DNA of 64,000 nucleotides from assembly GCF_900141895.1 (NCBI RefSeq), contig NZ_FQYT01000002.1:62001-126000 (forward strand), written 5' to 3'. Positions 25,057 through 33,786 of the stretch are shown one piece after another; the first letter of the stretch is position 1, and each line of letters starts with the position of its first letter. The notes under the pieces are model-generated. The model did not search any database and was not told where the DNA came from. It worked only from the letters and a program-made list of their open reading frames with translations. A program made the position numbers and the translations under genes. The DNA comes from Parasporobacterium paucivorans DSM 15970. Lineage in GTDB: Bacteria > Bacillota > Clostridia > Lachnospirales > Lachnospiraceae.

Positions 25057-25278
25057 TTATATCTGTTTAATGTCTTCAACGGTAATGTAATCTCCTTCTT
25101 TGCCAAATTCAGACCAGTCAAAAGGAAATTTTTCCCTGTGTTTGTTTTCAAGGGCCATCTTGATAATCGATCTGACCTTTGTCTCGATATCGTAAACGTC
25201 TCCAGAAACACTGATTGTGGATATCGTTGAATCTGAATTTTTGTTTTTCCATGAAATCAATCTGAAAATGTCATCCAT
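25057..25278 (-). CDS. Hypothetical 73-residue protein
   Basis: Small acidic/basic soluble protein without Cys, signal peptide or membrane segment; it contains an alternating VSGDVYDIETKVRSI pattern suggestive of a small alpha/beta fold. AGGAGGT precedes the start at 25278. It lies 14 nt after the thioesterase gene and 22 nt before the CNNM gene, so all three are probably co-transcribed. I do not recognise the family. Confidence 0.65.
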   Translation of the reverse strand: MDDIFRLISWKNKNSDSTISTISVSGDVYDIETKVRSIIKMALENKHREKFPFDWSEFGKEGDYITVEDIKQI

Positions 25279-25292
25279 TTTCCTACCTCCTG

Positions 25293-25697
25293 TTATACGG
25301 CTTTCCCGTCTTTCCGCAGATAATGATAAACGGCAATCATTTTTGCAATCAAAATTCCGTTGTTATCCGTAATTGAAGTCTCAACTGTACTCATTCTTTT
25401 ACCGTGCTTTATCTCAACGCTGTGAGCAACTATTCTCTTTGAATTCATTGTCGGATTCAGATAGTGGATTTCGCTGCTTATTGTCGCACAGCCTCGTCCG
25501 TCTGATGACGCTGCAAGGCCTCCAATACTGTCTGCCAGTGTAAAGAGTACTCCACCGTGCACCGTACCGGCAGGATTCAGATGATTAAGCTGTATTTCTA
25601 TTTCACCTTTTGCAGAACCCTGTCCCGTCTCCAGTACCTTGATACCGGTCATGCCAATAAATCCATCATAAAAAAAATGTTTATTAATTGATGTCAT
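25293..25697 (-). CDS. PaaI-type hotdog thioesterase
   Basis: A 134-residue hotdog-fold protein that likely hydrolyses acyl- or aryl-CoA thioesters. The motif LNPAGTVHGGVLFTLADSIGG carries the HGG helix-start typical of the PaaI/YdiI group, and SSEIHYLNP forms the central strand. Substrate cannot be told from sequence. It starts the short operon with the 73-residue protein and the CNNM protein; the upstream 140 bp contain no clear promoter. Confidence 0.85.
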   Translation of the reverse strand: MTSINKHFFYDGFIGMTGIKVLETGQGSAKGEIEIQLNHLNPAGTVHGGVLFTLADSIGGLAASSDGRGCATISSEIHYLNPTMNSKRIVAHSVEIKHGKRMSTVETSITDNNGILIAKMIAVYHYLRKDGKAV

Positions 25698-25840
25698 AAA
25701 AATCCATCTCCTTTATCTTTAACTAAGCACATTTTACCATAATGGCATTATAAATGCGACACAGAAGTTGAATTCTTTGCTACTTTAGTGAATTCCCACA
25801 AAACAGCCAGACTTGACCCGTCGAAACAGCATCACATGTA

Positions 25841-26578
25841 TTATTTCATGCCGGCAAGGCAGAATGGAAGTTCTAAGCTGTTTGCTTCAAGCAGTTCCTT
25901 GTCAGTGAGTATCTCCCTGGCCGGTCCTTCACAGACAATCCGACCACTTGACATCAGTATTACCCTGCTGCAGGTTTCCAGTATCATGTCCAAGTCATGA
26001 GATGCAATGATTTTTACATATTTCAGGCGATTCAGTATATTAATGATTGTTCTTCGGTTCTTCGGATCAAGAGCAATGGAAGGCTCATCCATTAAGAGAA
26101 CATTTGGCTTCATAGCCAGAATGGTCGCTATGGCCGCCATCTTTTTTTCTCCTCCGGACATTTTATAGATTTTTTTATCCTTCAGATGTAAGATACCGGC
26201 CGTAGATAAAGCATCCATCGTCATTTCATGTACTTTTGCCTCATCCATTCCGTAATTCCGCAGTGCAAATGCAACATCATTATAAACATTCTGTGTAAAC
26301 AGCTGGTTATCTGAATTCTGAAATAAATACCCTGCCTTTTCCCGTATATCCGGAAGATTCTTTTTGGTTACCGGCATCTGATTCATAAGTACTTCTCCCT
26401 TGAAATCCAGTTCCAGTCCAACCAGAATACGCAACAAGGTGGATTTACCTGCTCCGTTGGCTCCTATAATTCCCACAGATTCATCGTCTCCTACCCGGAA
26501 GGAGATGTCCTTGAGAACCTGCGTTGCATCTTCATACGAAAACGAAAGATTGTTACATTCAATATAATTTTTCTCCAT
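25841..26578 (-). CDS. cbiO: Ni/Co ECF transporter ATPase CbiO/NikO
   Basis: ATP-binding subunit of the energy-coupling factor importer. The 245-residue protein has Walker A GANGAGKST, the Q-loop FQNSDNQLF, the signature MSGGEKKM, and Walker B VLLMDEPS with the switch His in ASHDLD. The start at 26578 follows a GGGTAAGGGT site; longer in-frame starts would run deep into cbiQ. The true start overlaps nothing and leaves the cbiQ stop at 26614 a 35-nt gap upstream. Confidence 0.92.
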   Translation of the reverse strand: MEKNYIECNNLSFSYEDATQVLKDISFRVGDDESVGIIGANGAGKSTLLRILVGLELDFKGEVLMNQMPVTKKNLPDIREKAGYLFQNSDNQLFTQNVYNDVAFALRNYGMDEAKVHEMTMDALSTAGILHLKDKKIYKMSGGEKKMAAIATILAMKPNVLLMDEPSIALDPKNRRTIINILNRLKYVKIIASHDLDMILETCSRVILMSSGRIVCEGPAREILTDKELLEANSLELPFCLAGMK

Positions 26579-26613
26579 ACCCTTACCCTTCCAAAACCGG
26601 TTTCTAAATGTAT

Positions 26614-27411
26614 TCAAAGTAAAACGGCAATAATTCCTGCGATGTTGACGATCCGAAGTCCCACGATAATTCCCAGCCAAAGAAACAGGTAAATATAATC
26701 CGTCTGTGTGCACCTGCGGCGGTCGGAATAATAAAATTCGCCGTTGAATCCCCTAAGAAGCATACTGTCAAAAATATTCTCAGCTCTGTCGATACTCCTT
26801 AACAGAAGCTGCCCGATGAGCGATCCCCAAATTTTATATTTCACCCCTTTTTGATTCGGCGCACGCATCGAATAGGCTTCAATGACGGCATTTGCTTCTC
26901 CCATCAGAAGCGTTATATAGCGATAGACCAGAAGAATCTGCGTAACGATGATTCCGGGGATATGCAGCAGCCTCAGCGCATAACATATCTTCTCGATTCC
27001 GGTTGTCGCTACCAGAAGATAGGTAGCCACTAGCGTATATATACCCTTAATCACTAACGTCAGCATGGAAATCACTCCGCCCGTTATCACGACTCCACCA
27101 ATATGAAGAAGCGGAGTGTGATCAAACAATGGGTTGAACAGCCCCACAAAGCATACAAGCGGAAGTACAACGCGGAGTTTTTTAAAGCATGATTTTATTG
27201 AAATTTCCGCAAGGTTAAAAATTATCAGCGGGTACAGAAGCATAGGAAGAAGTCCAAAAATATCGTATTTATCAAAGGAAACGACACAGGTGATATAAAC
27301 AACTGTAAGTATCAGTTTAACCAGCGGATGGATCCGGTTTATGTTTGTATTTTTGTCTGCCATCTCATCCATCTCATGGATTTCATAAATAGCTTTATTG
27401 ATTTTACTCAA
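26614..27411 (-). CDS. cbiQ: Ni/Co ECF transporter transmembrane subunit CbiQ
   Basis: Coupling membrane protein of the ECF importer, 265 residues with about five to six hydrophobic helices. The cytoplasmic SMRAPNQKGVKYK and LLLRSIDRAENIFDSMLLRGF segments are the ATPase-contacting coupling helices of CbiQ/EcfT. The first codon appears to be TTG at 27411, preceded by GGGAGTGTGAG. It lies between cbiM and cbiO. Confidence 0.9.
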   Translation of the reverse strand: MSKINKAIYEIHEMDEMADKNTNINRIHPLVKLILTVVYITCVVSFDKYDIFGLLPMLLYPLIIFNLAEISIKSCFKKLRVVLPLVCFVGLFNPLFDHTPLLHIGGVVITGGVISMLTLVIKGIYTLVATYLLVATTGIEKICYALRLLHIPGIIVTQILLVYRYITLLMGEANAVIEAYSMRAPNQKGVKYKIWGSLIGQLLLRSIDRAENIFDSMLLRGFNGEFYYSDRRRCTQTDYIYLFLWLGIIVGLRIVNIAGIIAVLL

Positions 27412-27444
27412 AATCTCACACTCCCATGCTAATCAATTTAAAAT

Positions 27445-27485
27445 CAGGCAGATTTCCCGAACCACACATTCGAAAAACCTGCCTG
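27445..27485 (-). terminator. Imperfect hairpin between cbiM and cbiQ
   Basis: CAGGCAG...CTGCCTG with inner TTCGAA/TTCGGGAA pairing forms a long imperfect stem, followed by ATTTTAAATT on the minus strand. It could reduce read-through from cbiM to cbiQO or protect the cbiM mRNA end. Confidence 0.45.
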
Positions 27486-27506
27486 TCAATCCGCTCGAAA
27501 GCCCGG

Positions 27507-28514
27507 TCAGGCTTCTTTCGGGGTTTTGCCTGTCTTCTTGAAAAGTTTGAACAGAACCGCACAGCCTATACATATGATTGCCACAAAAACCGATCCCAGT
27601 ACTCCCGAAAAAGTTGTTCCGGTCTTTGAATCACTGTCCTTAAAAGAATAATTCGGGAAAAGTGCTGTTTTATTCTGAATTTCAGCCGCCTGATCAATCG
27701 CTCCTGAATTTACTGTGTCCGATTCGATTTCTGTGCTGCCAGTCACTTTAAGGATCGACCATTCCAGTCCGTCCGGGTTGCTGGATGCTGTCAGGGACAG
27801 TCCTCCTCCAATTAAAACAACCACAATCGAAAGAATCACCAGGAATTTTTTGAATTCCATTTTATTATTGGCTTCCCCCATATTCAGGAGCTCTGGTCTT
27901 GCATTCTTAATGAAAATCACAACTGCTGATGTAATCAAACCTTCGATTACTCCAATTGCAAGATGAATCGGCTGCATCATTGCAAGAAACTGAACGAATG
28001 AAAGTTCTGTGACGCCTGAGGCCAGTGTCTGCAATGTAACACTGAACGCACCCAGCTGCAGGCTGATTACGCTTGCAAGCACTGTTGCGAAAATAATCCA
28101 TTGCGGCTTTGTGTTTTTCTTCACCATATTCCGGTAAATAAGAAAATACCCTATGAAGCAGGCATAAAAAGCCATGTTCCATATATTGCATCCCAATGCG
28201 AGAATTCCACCGTCCGCAAAAAGAAGGCATTGTACCGTCAGAATGGAAATCATGGACAGAAAGCCGGCATAAGGTCCTAACATGATCGCAAGCAGCAAAC
28301 CTCCGGAAAAATGTCCGCTGGCTCCGGTTCCTGGAATTGTAAAGTTTATCATCTGAGCCGCAAATACAAATGCCGCCATAATCCCCATAACTGGAATCTT
28401 CTTTATGTCATTCTCCAGTTTCACTTTTTTTATCGAATATCCTGCCGTTACCGCCGAAGCAGCATACATAGTTGCCGCAACTGCCGGTACGATAAGTGCG
28501 TCTGCCATATGCAT
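27507..28514 (-). CDS. cbiM: Ni/Co ECF transporter substrate subunit CbiM with CbiN-like tail
   Basis: Substrate-capturing membrane subunit of a nickel/cobalt importer. The 335-residue protein begins MHMADAL, and the N-terminal Met-His are metal ligands in NikM/CbiM; a further His lies in GASGHFSGGLL. About six helices (1-210) are followed by a second membrane unit with the PDGLE motif (about 260-335), the CbiN/NikN role in the same chain. Which metal is preferred cannot be read reliably, but nickel fits the adjacent CODH/ACS genes and cobalt fits the corrinoid protein. Confidence 0.9.
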   Translation of the reverse strand: MHMADALIVPAVAATMYAASAVTAGYSIKKVKLENDIKKIPVMGIMAAFVFAAQMINFTIPGTGASGHFSGGLLLAIMLGPYAGFLSMISILTVQCLLFADGGILALGCNIWNMAFYACFIGYFLIYRNMVKKNTKPQWIIFATVLASVISLQLGAFSVTLQTLASGVTELSFVQFLAMMQPIHLAIGVIEGLITSAVVIFIKNARPELLNMGEANNKMEFKKFLVILSIVVVLIGGGLSLTASSNPDGLEWSILKVTGSTEIESDTVNSGAIDQAAEIQNKTALFPNYSFKDSDSKTGTTFSGVLGSVFVAIICIGCAVLFKLFKKTGKTPKEA

Positions 28515-28546
28515 ATGCCATTCCTCCTACTTCATTGCTTTTTTTA

Positions 28547-28575
28547 AGTATAAAATAAATTTATTTTCGCCACAA
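28547..28575 (-). promoter_or_regulatory. Promoter of the cbiMQO operon
   Basis: On the minus strand, TTGTGG (28570-28575) and TATACT (28547-28552) are spaced 17 nt, with transcription starting about 25 nt before the cbiM start codon. No cobalamin or NiCo riboswitch fits in so short a leader. A CCCCCCCTACGG tract lies just upstream. Confidence 0.6.
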
Positions 28576-28642
28576 GCCGTAGGGGGGGATAAAAAACCCA
28601 TAATATTTAAATTTATTTTTTAACAAAAGCAAGGTAGAATAA

Positions 28643-28679
28643 GGAAAAGCGGCAATGAATCTCTTCACCGCCGCTTTCC
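28643..28679 (-). terminator. Hairpin after acsB1
   Basis: GGAAAGCGGC and GCCGCTTTTCC form a GC-rich stem 9 nt after the acsB1 stop. The following U-run (CTTATTCT) is weak, so efficiency is uncertain. It separates the cooS-cooC-acsB1 operon from cbiMQO. Confidence 0.55.
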
Positions 28680-28687
28680 GTCACTAT

Positions 28688-30814
28688 TTAAATTATTGAT
28701 TCCATCTCCAGAGCCGGATGCCCTTTTTCCGACAAATACTCCAGTACACCTTCTGAATCGGTGGCTATTGTTTCATCACATATCATATCCGTGAAATTAT
28801 CAATATCATAGAGCTCTTTTGCCGTTTTGTTCAGTCTCTCGGCAACATCATTTTTCAATTCTTTAGGCATCCATACGATCCTGGCTATTCCGCCCTCAGA
28901 GTATAGGAATTTCTTCGAACCGATAAAATGTCTTCCGTGACCCATAAATCCAGGAGTCTGTACACCCCCGCCTGTCATGGATGCCAGTTCCCCAAAGGTC
29001 ATTCCGGTTGGAGTTATCTCCCCAAATTCCCTGTTGACGATTACAACACCATTCGCTTCCGGCATGATGCCGCATATACATTCAAAGCAGCCGCAGCTTG
29101 TCATCGGATCTTCCAATATTGAATACAGCGATACGTTTGTAACGGCTCCCTGAGATATTTCAGCCACAGTCTTGCTGACTTCCGTCCAGATTCCTTTTTT
29201 CTCGTCAAGACATCCCTCTTTAGGGACAGGCTGGGCGGAACCATGAGGATCCAGTTCCTTTGTTGCCTTGGCATCCAGCCAGCTTACTGCACCGCACAAG
29301 CCGAGACGTTCCGGTGTGACGATGCACACATGGGCCGGAGCAAAGGATTGACAAAGTTTACATGAGTAGAAAGTATCCACGCTTTCATCCGTGAGGGACG
29401 CCAGTCTCCGGTCGCGGGACACGTACTTGGGAAATGCGATTTTTTCCTCGAGTTCAGCAACTTTTTGGGCATCTGTATATATCGTGACCTGACATTTATC
29501 CACAACGGTATCGAACTCATCCCGCATTTTTGCATATATGACTTCCCCGAGATGTTTCAGACGGAATCCTTTCTCGTAAGCTTCTTTTCCAATCCGAATC
29601 CAGGAAATGTTTCTCTGCCCTACATGCATCACTCCCTCGATATAATTCAGAAAATAATGAAGCCTTCTTTCTAAAACCGGTTCGAAATCCTCCTGCATCA
29701 GCTTGCCGGCCACATCAATAACCAGAGCCAGAGGAAGCCTGTAAGGAATAGAATCTGCCGTGTCGATATCCGGACCAATAATTTCAATCTTGTGATCCTC
29801 CACCTCGGACAGATCGACCATTCTGACCAATTCGAAAGCCTTTGTCTTGTTTCCTCCAAATTCAGCGTACATATCTGCTTTTCGGATTCGCTCTCCTTCA
29901 AATGCGGAAGAAATTCCTACTGGGGCGTCTATTTTAGTTACTTTTATCTTGATTTTTCTGGCTTCCAGGGATGTATCCACTGTTTTTTCATTGTCCGGCT
30001 GGTGAAGAAGGAGCGTCGGAACTTCATTGATATATGTTTCTGTTACCGCCGGGAATCCCAGTTCAATGGCTGCAGCTCCAGCTGCAATAATCTTGTCGTC
30101 CCAGTCAGAAAATACATTGACAAATGCTTTCACCCTGTCTTTTGTATACTGTTTATGTGCCTGGTAATCACCTGGCTGGACGTTTCCAAAAATCAGGCTT
30201 GCCCGGATTGCCACCGACACAACATGGATTACGGATTCTATCTCATAGCCCAGTGGGATCACCCGAAGATCGATGCCCATTTTAACGCCTTCCGCAATAC
30301 ATTGATCGATTACTTTTCCAACCAGAAATGTCAGCATACCCTTTTCCTGATAATCCTTAACAATGGAAGCTGCAGTATGGCTGTCTTTGCATTCACCGAT
30401 GATAACCGGAACTCCAGGAATATCCTGGGTTACCAGGGCTACACCAAATGCCCTTATCTGTGCGTCAGTAAGATGCCCCTGCAAAGGTTCTGGATATGGA
30501 TTTTCTTCCAGAGTATATTTGACTGCCTCAATGATTTCACAGTACATGGCTGATGCCGTACCTGCATCCAATGCCTGCTGGAGGGTTTTTCCCTGATGGA
30601 CAAATCCTCCGGCCAAAGCCAGTGCTTCCTCCAGACCGCCTACCGTTATAATCTTCTTGCCTGTTATTGCATATATCACCGGTAATGCATAAGCTGTCTG
30701 CGGCAGTTTGACTCCGGCATCTCTGCCTTTCTGCATTATTGCCTTTTGAACTGCCTTTTCGGCTTCATCTTTATACTTATCCATTCCGGAATAGATTATC
30801 TTAAATAGATTCAT
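28688..30814 (-). CDS. acsB: Acetyl-CoA synthase (CO-methylating), first copy
   Basis: ACS joins CO, a methyl group from the corrinoid protein and CoA at the Ni-Ni-[4Fe-4S] A-cluster. The 708-residue protein has all three domains expected of bacterial ACS. The A-cluster ligands appear as SCKLCQSFAP, then GLCGAVSWLDA and SCGCFECICG. It overlaps cooC by 14 nt and lies behind cooS, so it probably forms the CODH/ACS complex with that CooS. A second full copy lies at 37183, clearly diverged at its N-terminus but near-identical around the A-cluster. Confidence 0.97.
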   Translation of the reverse strand: MNLFKIIYSGMDKYKDEAEKAVQKAIMQKGRDAGVKLPQTAYALPVIYAITGKKIITVGGLEEALALAGGFVHQGKTLQQALDAGTASAMYCEIIEAVKYTLEENPYPEPLQGHLTDAQIRAFGVALVTQDIPGVPVIIGECKDSHTAASIVKDYQEKGMLTFLVGKVIDQCIAEGVKMGIDLRVIPLGYEIESVIHVVSVAIRASLIFGNVQPGDYQAHKQYTKDRVKAFVNVFSDWDDKIIAAGAAAIELGFPAVTETYINEVPTLLLHQPDNEKTVDTSLEARKIKIKVTKIDAPVGISSAFEGERIRKADMYAEFGGNKTKAFELVRMVDLSEVEDHKIEIIGPDIDTADSIPYRLPLALVIDVAGKLMQEDFEPVLERRLHYFLNYIEGVMHVGQRNISWIRIGKEAYEKGFRLKHLGEVIYAKMRDEFDTVVDKCQVTIYTDAQKVAELEEKIAFPKYVSRDRRLASLTDESVDTFYSCKLCQSFAPAHVCIVTPERLGLCGAVSWLDAKATKELDPHGSAQPVPKEGCLDEKKGIWTEVSKTVAEISQGAVTNVSLYSILEDPMTSCGCFECICGIMPEANGVVIVNREFGEITPTGMTFGELASMTGGGVQTPGFMGHGRHFIGSKKFLYSEGGIARIVWMPKELKNDVAERLNKTAKELYDIDNFTDMICDETIATDSEGVLEYLSEKGHPALEMESII

Positions 30815-31619
30815 CCCGTTTTCCTCCTTCGCATTCCTGCTCCACTTTTATATTGACCAATAATTTATCTGCAATCCCATCGATCGTTTCACGAAAATCG
30901 CTGCTTATCTTGTATGCAGATGTGTTCTCCCGGTCGGAGACGCTTATGGCTTTGTCGTATTTTATGAATCCCAGACAATTTTCTTCGCTGACATGTTTTT
31001 TGATAAAGTCGATATCGGCTTCATCCGTAATTTTATTGCCGATTACCATAACATTTGAAACACCCAGATCTGCTGCAAGTTTTTTTACTCTGTCATAGGT
31101 CTGGACGCTTCTCTCCCCAGGTTCGACAATAACGATAAACGCATCGACTGACCCGGCCGTTCCACGTCCCAAATGTTCAATCCCGGCCTCCATATCCATT
31201 ACCACAATGTCGCGGCTGTACAATATCAGATGGGACATGAGCATTTTCAGCAGAACATGTTCAGGGCATACACACCCGGAACCGCCGATATCTACGCTTC
31301 CCATGGTCAATACCTTCACGCCTTCAAACTCCTGAGCATACTTTTCCGGTATGTCAGCAACTTTGGGGTTCAACTTAAAGGTTGAACCGTACATTCCTTT
31401 TTGAGCACCAGTTCTTTCTTCAACCAGATCTCTCATTTCTGAGATTGGAATGATTTTGGCCGCATCTTGCGCGCTCATTCCAAGCGCCAGTGCCAGGTTC
31501 GCATCCGGATCTGCATCGACTGCCAGCACGTTGTATTTTTTTGCTGCGAAACTTTTGCATAATGCGGCTGATATTGTGGATTTACCGACTCCGCCTTTAC
31601 CTGAAATGGCTATTTTCAT
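30801..31619 (-). CDS. cooC: CooC-type nickel-insertion ATPase
   Basis: MinD-like ATPase that matures nickel enzymes, here most likely CODH. The protein of about 272 residues has the deviant Walker A GKGGVGKST, DADPDANLALALG, and the Cys pair in GSGCVCPEH that binds metal at the dimer interface. Two ATGs lie in a row; the second (31619) has the better distance to AGGTGAG. It sits between cooS and acsB1, only 8 nt after cooS. Confidence 0.92.
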   Translation of the reverse strand: MKIAISGKGGVGKSTISAALCKSFAAKKYNVLAVDADPDANLALALGMSAQDAAKIIPISEMRDLVEERTGAQKGMYGSTFKLNPKVADIPEKYAQEFEGVKVLTMGSVDIGGSGCVCPEHVLLKMLMSHLILYSRDIVVMDMEAGIEHLGRGTAGSVDAFIVIVEPGERSVQTYDRVKKLAADLGVSNVMVIGNKITDEADIDFIKKHVSEENCLGFIKYDKAISVSDRENTSAYKISSDFRETIDGIADKLLVNIKVEQECEGGKRDESI

Positions 31620-31627
31620 CATCTCAC

Positions 31628-33520
31628 CTATATTCCTAATTTTTCTCGTTTTTCTTCAATTCTCTCTAAGATTTTCCTTGCACATTCCGTAGGATTTTCT
31701 TCAAAGTAGAATTTTGCTCCTACATTTTCTTCAACACGGTTAGTCAGCAGATCAACAAAATATTCTGATCCGGTAACCTGTGGAGTAATTCCAAGGAATG
31801 TATCTATACCGGACGCAACCACATACGTGCCGATTGCCACTGCCTTTTCACTCATCCACTCGGGGGCTGCGCCAACAACAGGAAGGTCTCTGTTGTCCAG
31901 ATCTTTTTCTTTCGCAACCCGGCTGACAATATCCAGAATCCTGCTTATATCTACGCACGAGCCCATATGGAGCACTGGTGGGATTCCCACCCTCTCGCAC
32001 ACTTCTTTCAGTCCTCTGCCGCACAGTTCTTTTGCTTCCATCGTCATAAGACCTGCCTTCGCAGCAGCCTGGGCTGCACAGCCTGACGCCACAACGATGA
32101 CATCATTTTTGATCAGTTCCTTCATGATAGTGATATGACTTTCATCATAACGGACTTTCGGATTATTGCAGCCGACAATGCCTGCTGCGCCCCGAAGCAC
32201 TCCTGCCCATATGACGTCAGCAAGTGGCTTGACCGTATTAAACTCATCCGTGTAGCTGTTCACGACTCTATCCAGACACTGGATGATTGTCTCAACGCTG
32301 TATCCCACATTGGCATGGCTCTTGTTATCAGGTATCAGTACGTTTTCCATATCCCTGTTCTTGAAATTCAATACGGCTTCCTTGATTATTCCCTTGCAGG
32401 TTTCCAAAGCTTTTTCTTCCACGAATTCAATATATTCGGCTCCGGTAATCTTCGCTTTCGGTGAGGTAGCTATGAATTTCGTATGGTACAGATCAGACAG
32501 GTCAGCCAGAGCAGGGAAAATACACTGCACGTCTACAATGGCCGCTTCAATGGCTCCAGTAATGATGGCCAGCTCCTGCTGATAAAAATTTCCTGCAATA
32601 CGGACACCATGACGCATAGTGATCTCATTGCCCGTACAGCACATTCCTACAAGATTGATTCCATCAGCTCCGTTTTCTTTTGCCAGCTTTACAAGTTCTG
32701 GATCTTCGGAGGCGTATACCATCATTTCGGAAAAGCTGGGGTCATGCCCATGCAGAAGGATATTTACCATATTTTTCTCGATTACGCCCAGATTTGCCTG
32801 TGTAGCGCATGCCGTCGGCGTACCAAATAATATGTCACTGAGCTCGGTTCCTATCATCGAGCCTCCCCATCCGTCTGAAAGCGCCGTCCTCATGGATAGC
32901 TCAAATATACTGTCGGGATCGGATGCACATCCAATATGGGTTGAATGCATGAGGGATGTAACTTCCCGGTCAATAGCCCTCGGTTCAATCTTCTGCTCGG
33001 ACCAGACCTGCTGCCTCTGATATGGTGCTCTTTTTAAAAACTTCAATGTTCCGAATGGTTTTCCAAATTCATTCAGTGCGGTTTCCGCGACTTCATGGGC
33101 GATGTCATAAAGATCTCTGTTTTCTGTCTTGATATCCCATTCCTTCGCAAGATTCATCAATTTACCGGCATCTTTAACCTTGTAATTCCCATCTTCGCTG
33201 GCCATATAAAGTACATGGGCAATATCTCTGGCATGATCGGAATGCGCTGCAGTTCCCGCTGCCACCATTCTGGCAAAATTCCTGGCTACAATGGTATCCG
33301 CAGTTGCCCCGCATAACCCCTTCTGGGCACCCTTGTCTTTTGTCGGACTGATTCTGCATGGTCCCATGGCGCATATCCTGCAGCAGATCCCTTTTTCACC
33401 AAAACCGCACGGGGTCTTCATGGCGGCTTTTCTGTCCCATATCGTATCAGCACCGTCTTTCTTGCCTTTTTCCAACAACACTTCCGTGTTAGAGTCCATT
33501 ACCTGAATCTCTTCACTCAT
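31628..33520 (-). CDS. cooS: Anaerobic Ni-Fe carbon monoxide dehydrogenase catalytic subunit
   Basis: Reduces CO2 to CO (or oxidises CO) with low-potential electrons, feeding ACS. The 630-residue protein has the B/D-cluster Cys motifs near the start (GICCRICAMGPCRI) and the C-cluster region HIGCASDPDS, as well as GCNNPKV and CVDISRILD further on. The start at 33520 follows AGGAGG by 7 nt; the Met at 33538 lies before that site. It leads the operon with cooC and acsB1 behind a dyad-bearing promoter. Confidence 0.97.
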   Translation of the reverse strand: MSEEIQVMDSNTEVLLEKGKKDGADTIWDRKAAMKTPCGFGEKGICCRICAMGPCRISPTKDKGAQKGLCGATADTIVARNFARMVAAGTAAHSDHARDIAHVLYMASEDGNYKVKDAGKLMNLAKEWDIKTENRDLYDIAHEVAETALNEFGKPFGTLKFLKRAPYQRQQVWSEQKIEPRAIDREVTSLMHSTHIGCASDPDSIFELSMRTALSDGWGGSMIGTELSDILFGTPTACATQANLGVIEKNMVNILLHGHDPSFSEMMVYASEDPELVKLAKENGADGINLVGMCCTGNEITMRHGVRIAGNFYQQELAIITGAIEAAIVDVQCIFPALADLSDLYHTKFIATSPKAKITGAEYIEFVEEKALETCKGIIKEAVLNFKNRDMENVLIPDNKSHANVGYSVETIIQCLDRVVNSYTDEFNTVKPLADVIWAGVLRGAAGIVGCNNPKVRYDESHITIMKELIKNDVIVVASGCAAQAAAKAGLMTMEAKELCGRGLKEVCERVGIPPVLHMGSCVDISRILDIVSRVAKEKDLDNRDLPVVGAAPEWMSEKAVAIGTYVVASGIDTFLGITPQVTGSEYFVDLLTNRVEENVGAKFYFEENPTECARKILERIEEKREKLGI

Positions 33521-33583
33521 TACTGATCCTCCTATCATTTTTTACGACCGATATTTTATCCAATTTGCTTGTTTTATCTATTG

Positions 33584-33628
33584 TATTGTTATATTATTAA
33601 CAATATCATTTTCATTTTTTTTTGTCAA
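33584..33628 (-). promoter_or_regulatory. cooS promoter with Rex-like 22-bp operator
   Basis: On the minus strand, TTGACA (33623-33628) and TATTGT (33600-33605) are 17 nt apart. The -10 box is one arm of a perfect dyad, TATTGTTA-6 nt-TAACAATA (33584-33605). The inner 18 bp match the Rex consensus TTGTTAAnnnnTTAACAA at 13 of 14 fixed positions. A closely similar module precedes the ACS/corrinoid operon (43296-43339). Confidence 0.65.
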
Positions 33629-33668
33629 TAATATTGTTGTATTTTTATTGATGCATGCAGTATATTTT

Positions 33669-33683
33669 GGATATTTTTGTGCA
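33669..33683. repeat. 15-bp element shared by the two C1 promoters (copy 1)
   Basis: GGATATTTTTGTGCA occurs here and at 43380-43394. In each case it lies 63-64 bp from the near edge of the operator dyad on the upstream side, i.e. at about -75 to -90 relative to the expected transcription start. This constant position suggests a site for an activator. Confidence 0.6.
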
Positions 33684-33734
33684 ATGTGTTTAAATCTTCA
33701 AGTTGTAAAGCTCGTAATTATTCACGAACCAGGC

Positions 33735-33763
33735 TTGACATACATTTTTGCTTTTGTTAATAT
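33735..33763 (+). promoter_or_regulatory. Promoter of the divergent CxC/CxxC gene
   Basis: TTGACA (33735-33740) and TAATAT (33758-33763) are spaced 17 nt, about 18 nt before a GGAGGTGG ribosome site. A small palindrome GTTAATATTTAAC (33756-33768) covers the -10 box. Confidence 0.7.
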
Positions 33764-33786
33764 TTAACTATAATGGAGGTGGAAAT

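Noticed and set aside
23772-25230. Two long plus-strand frames (23772-24548 and 24244-25230)
   Set aside because: Both are shadows of the CNNM/CorC gene and the small gene next to it; they overlap each other in different frames, and neither resembles a known protein.
29792-30553. 253-codon plus-strand open frame
   Set aside because: Antisense of acsB1, whose A-cluster motifs and length are unambiguous; the antisense product is Cys/Phe/His-rich without recognisable domain.
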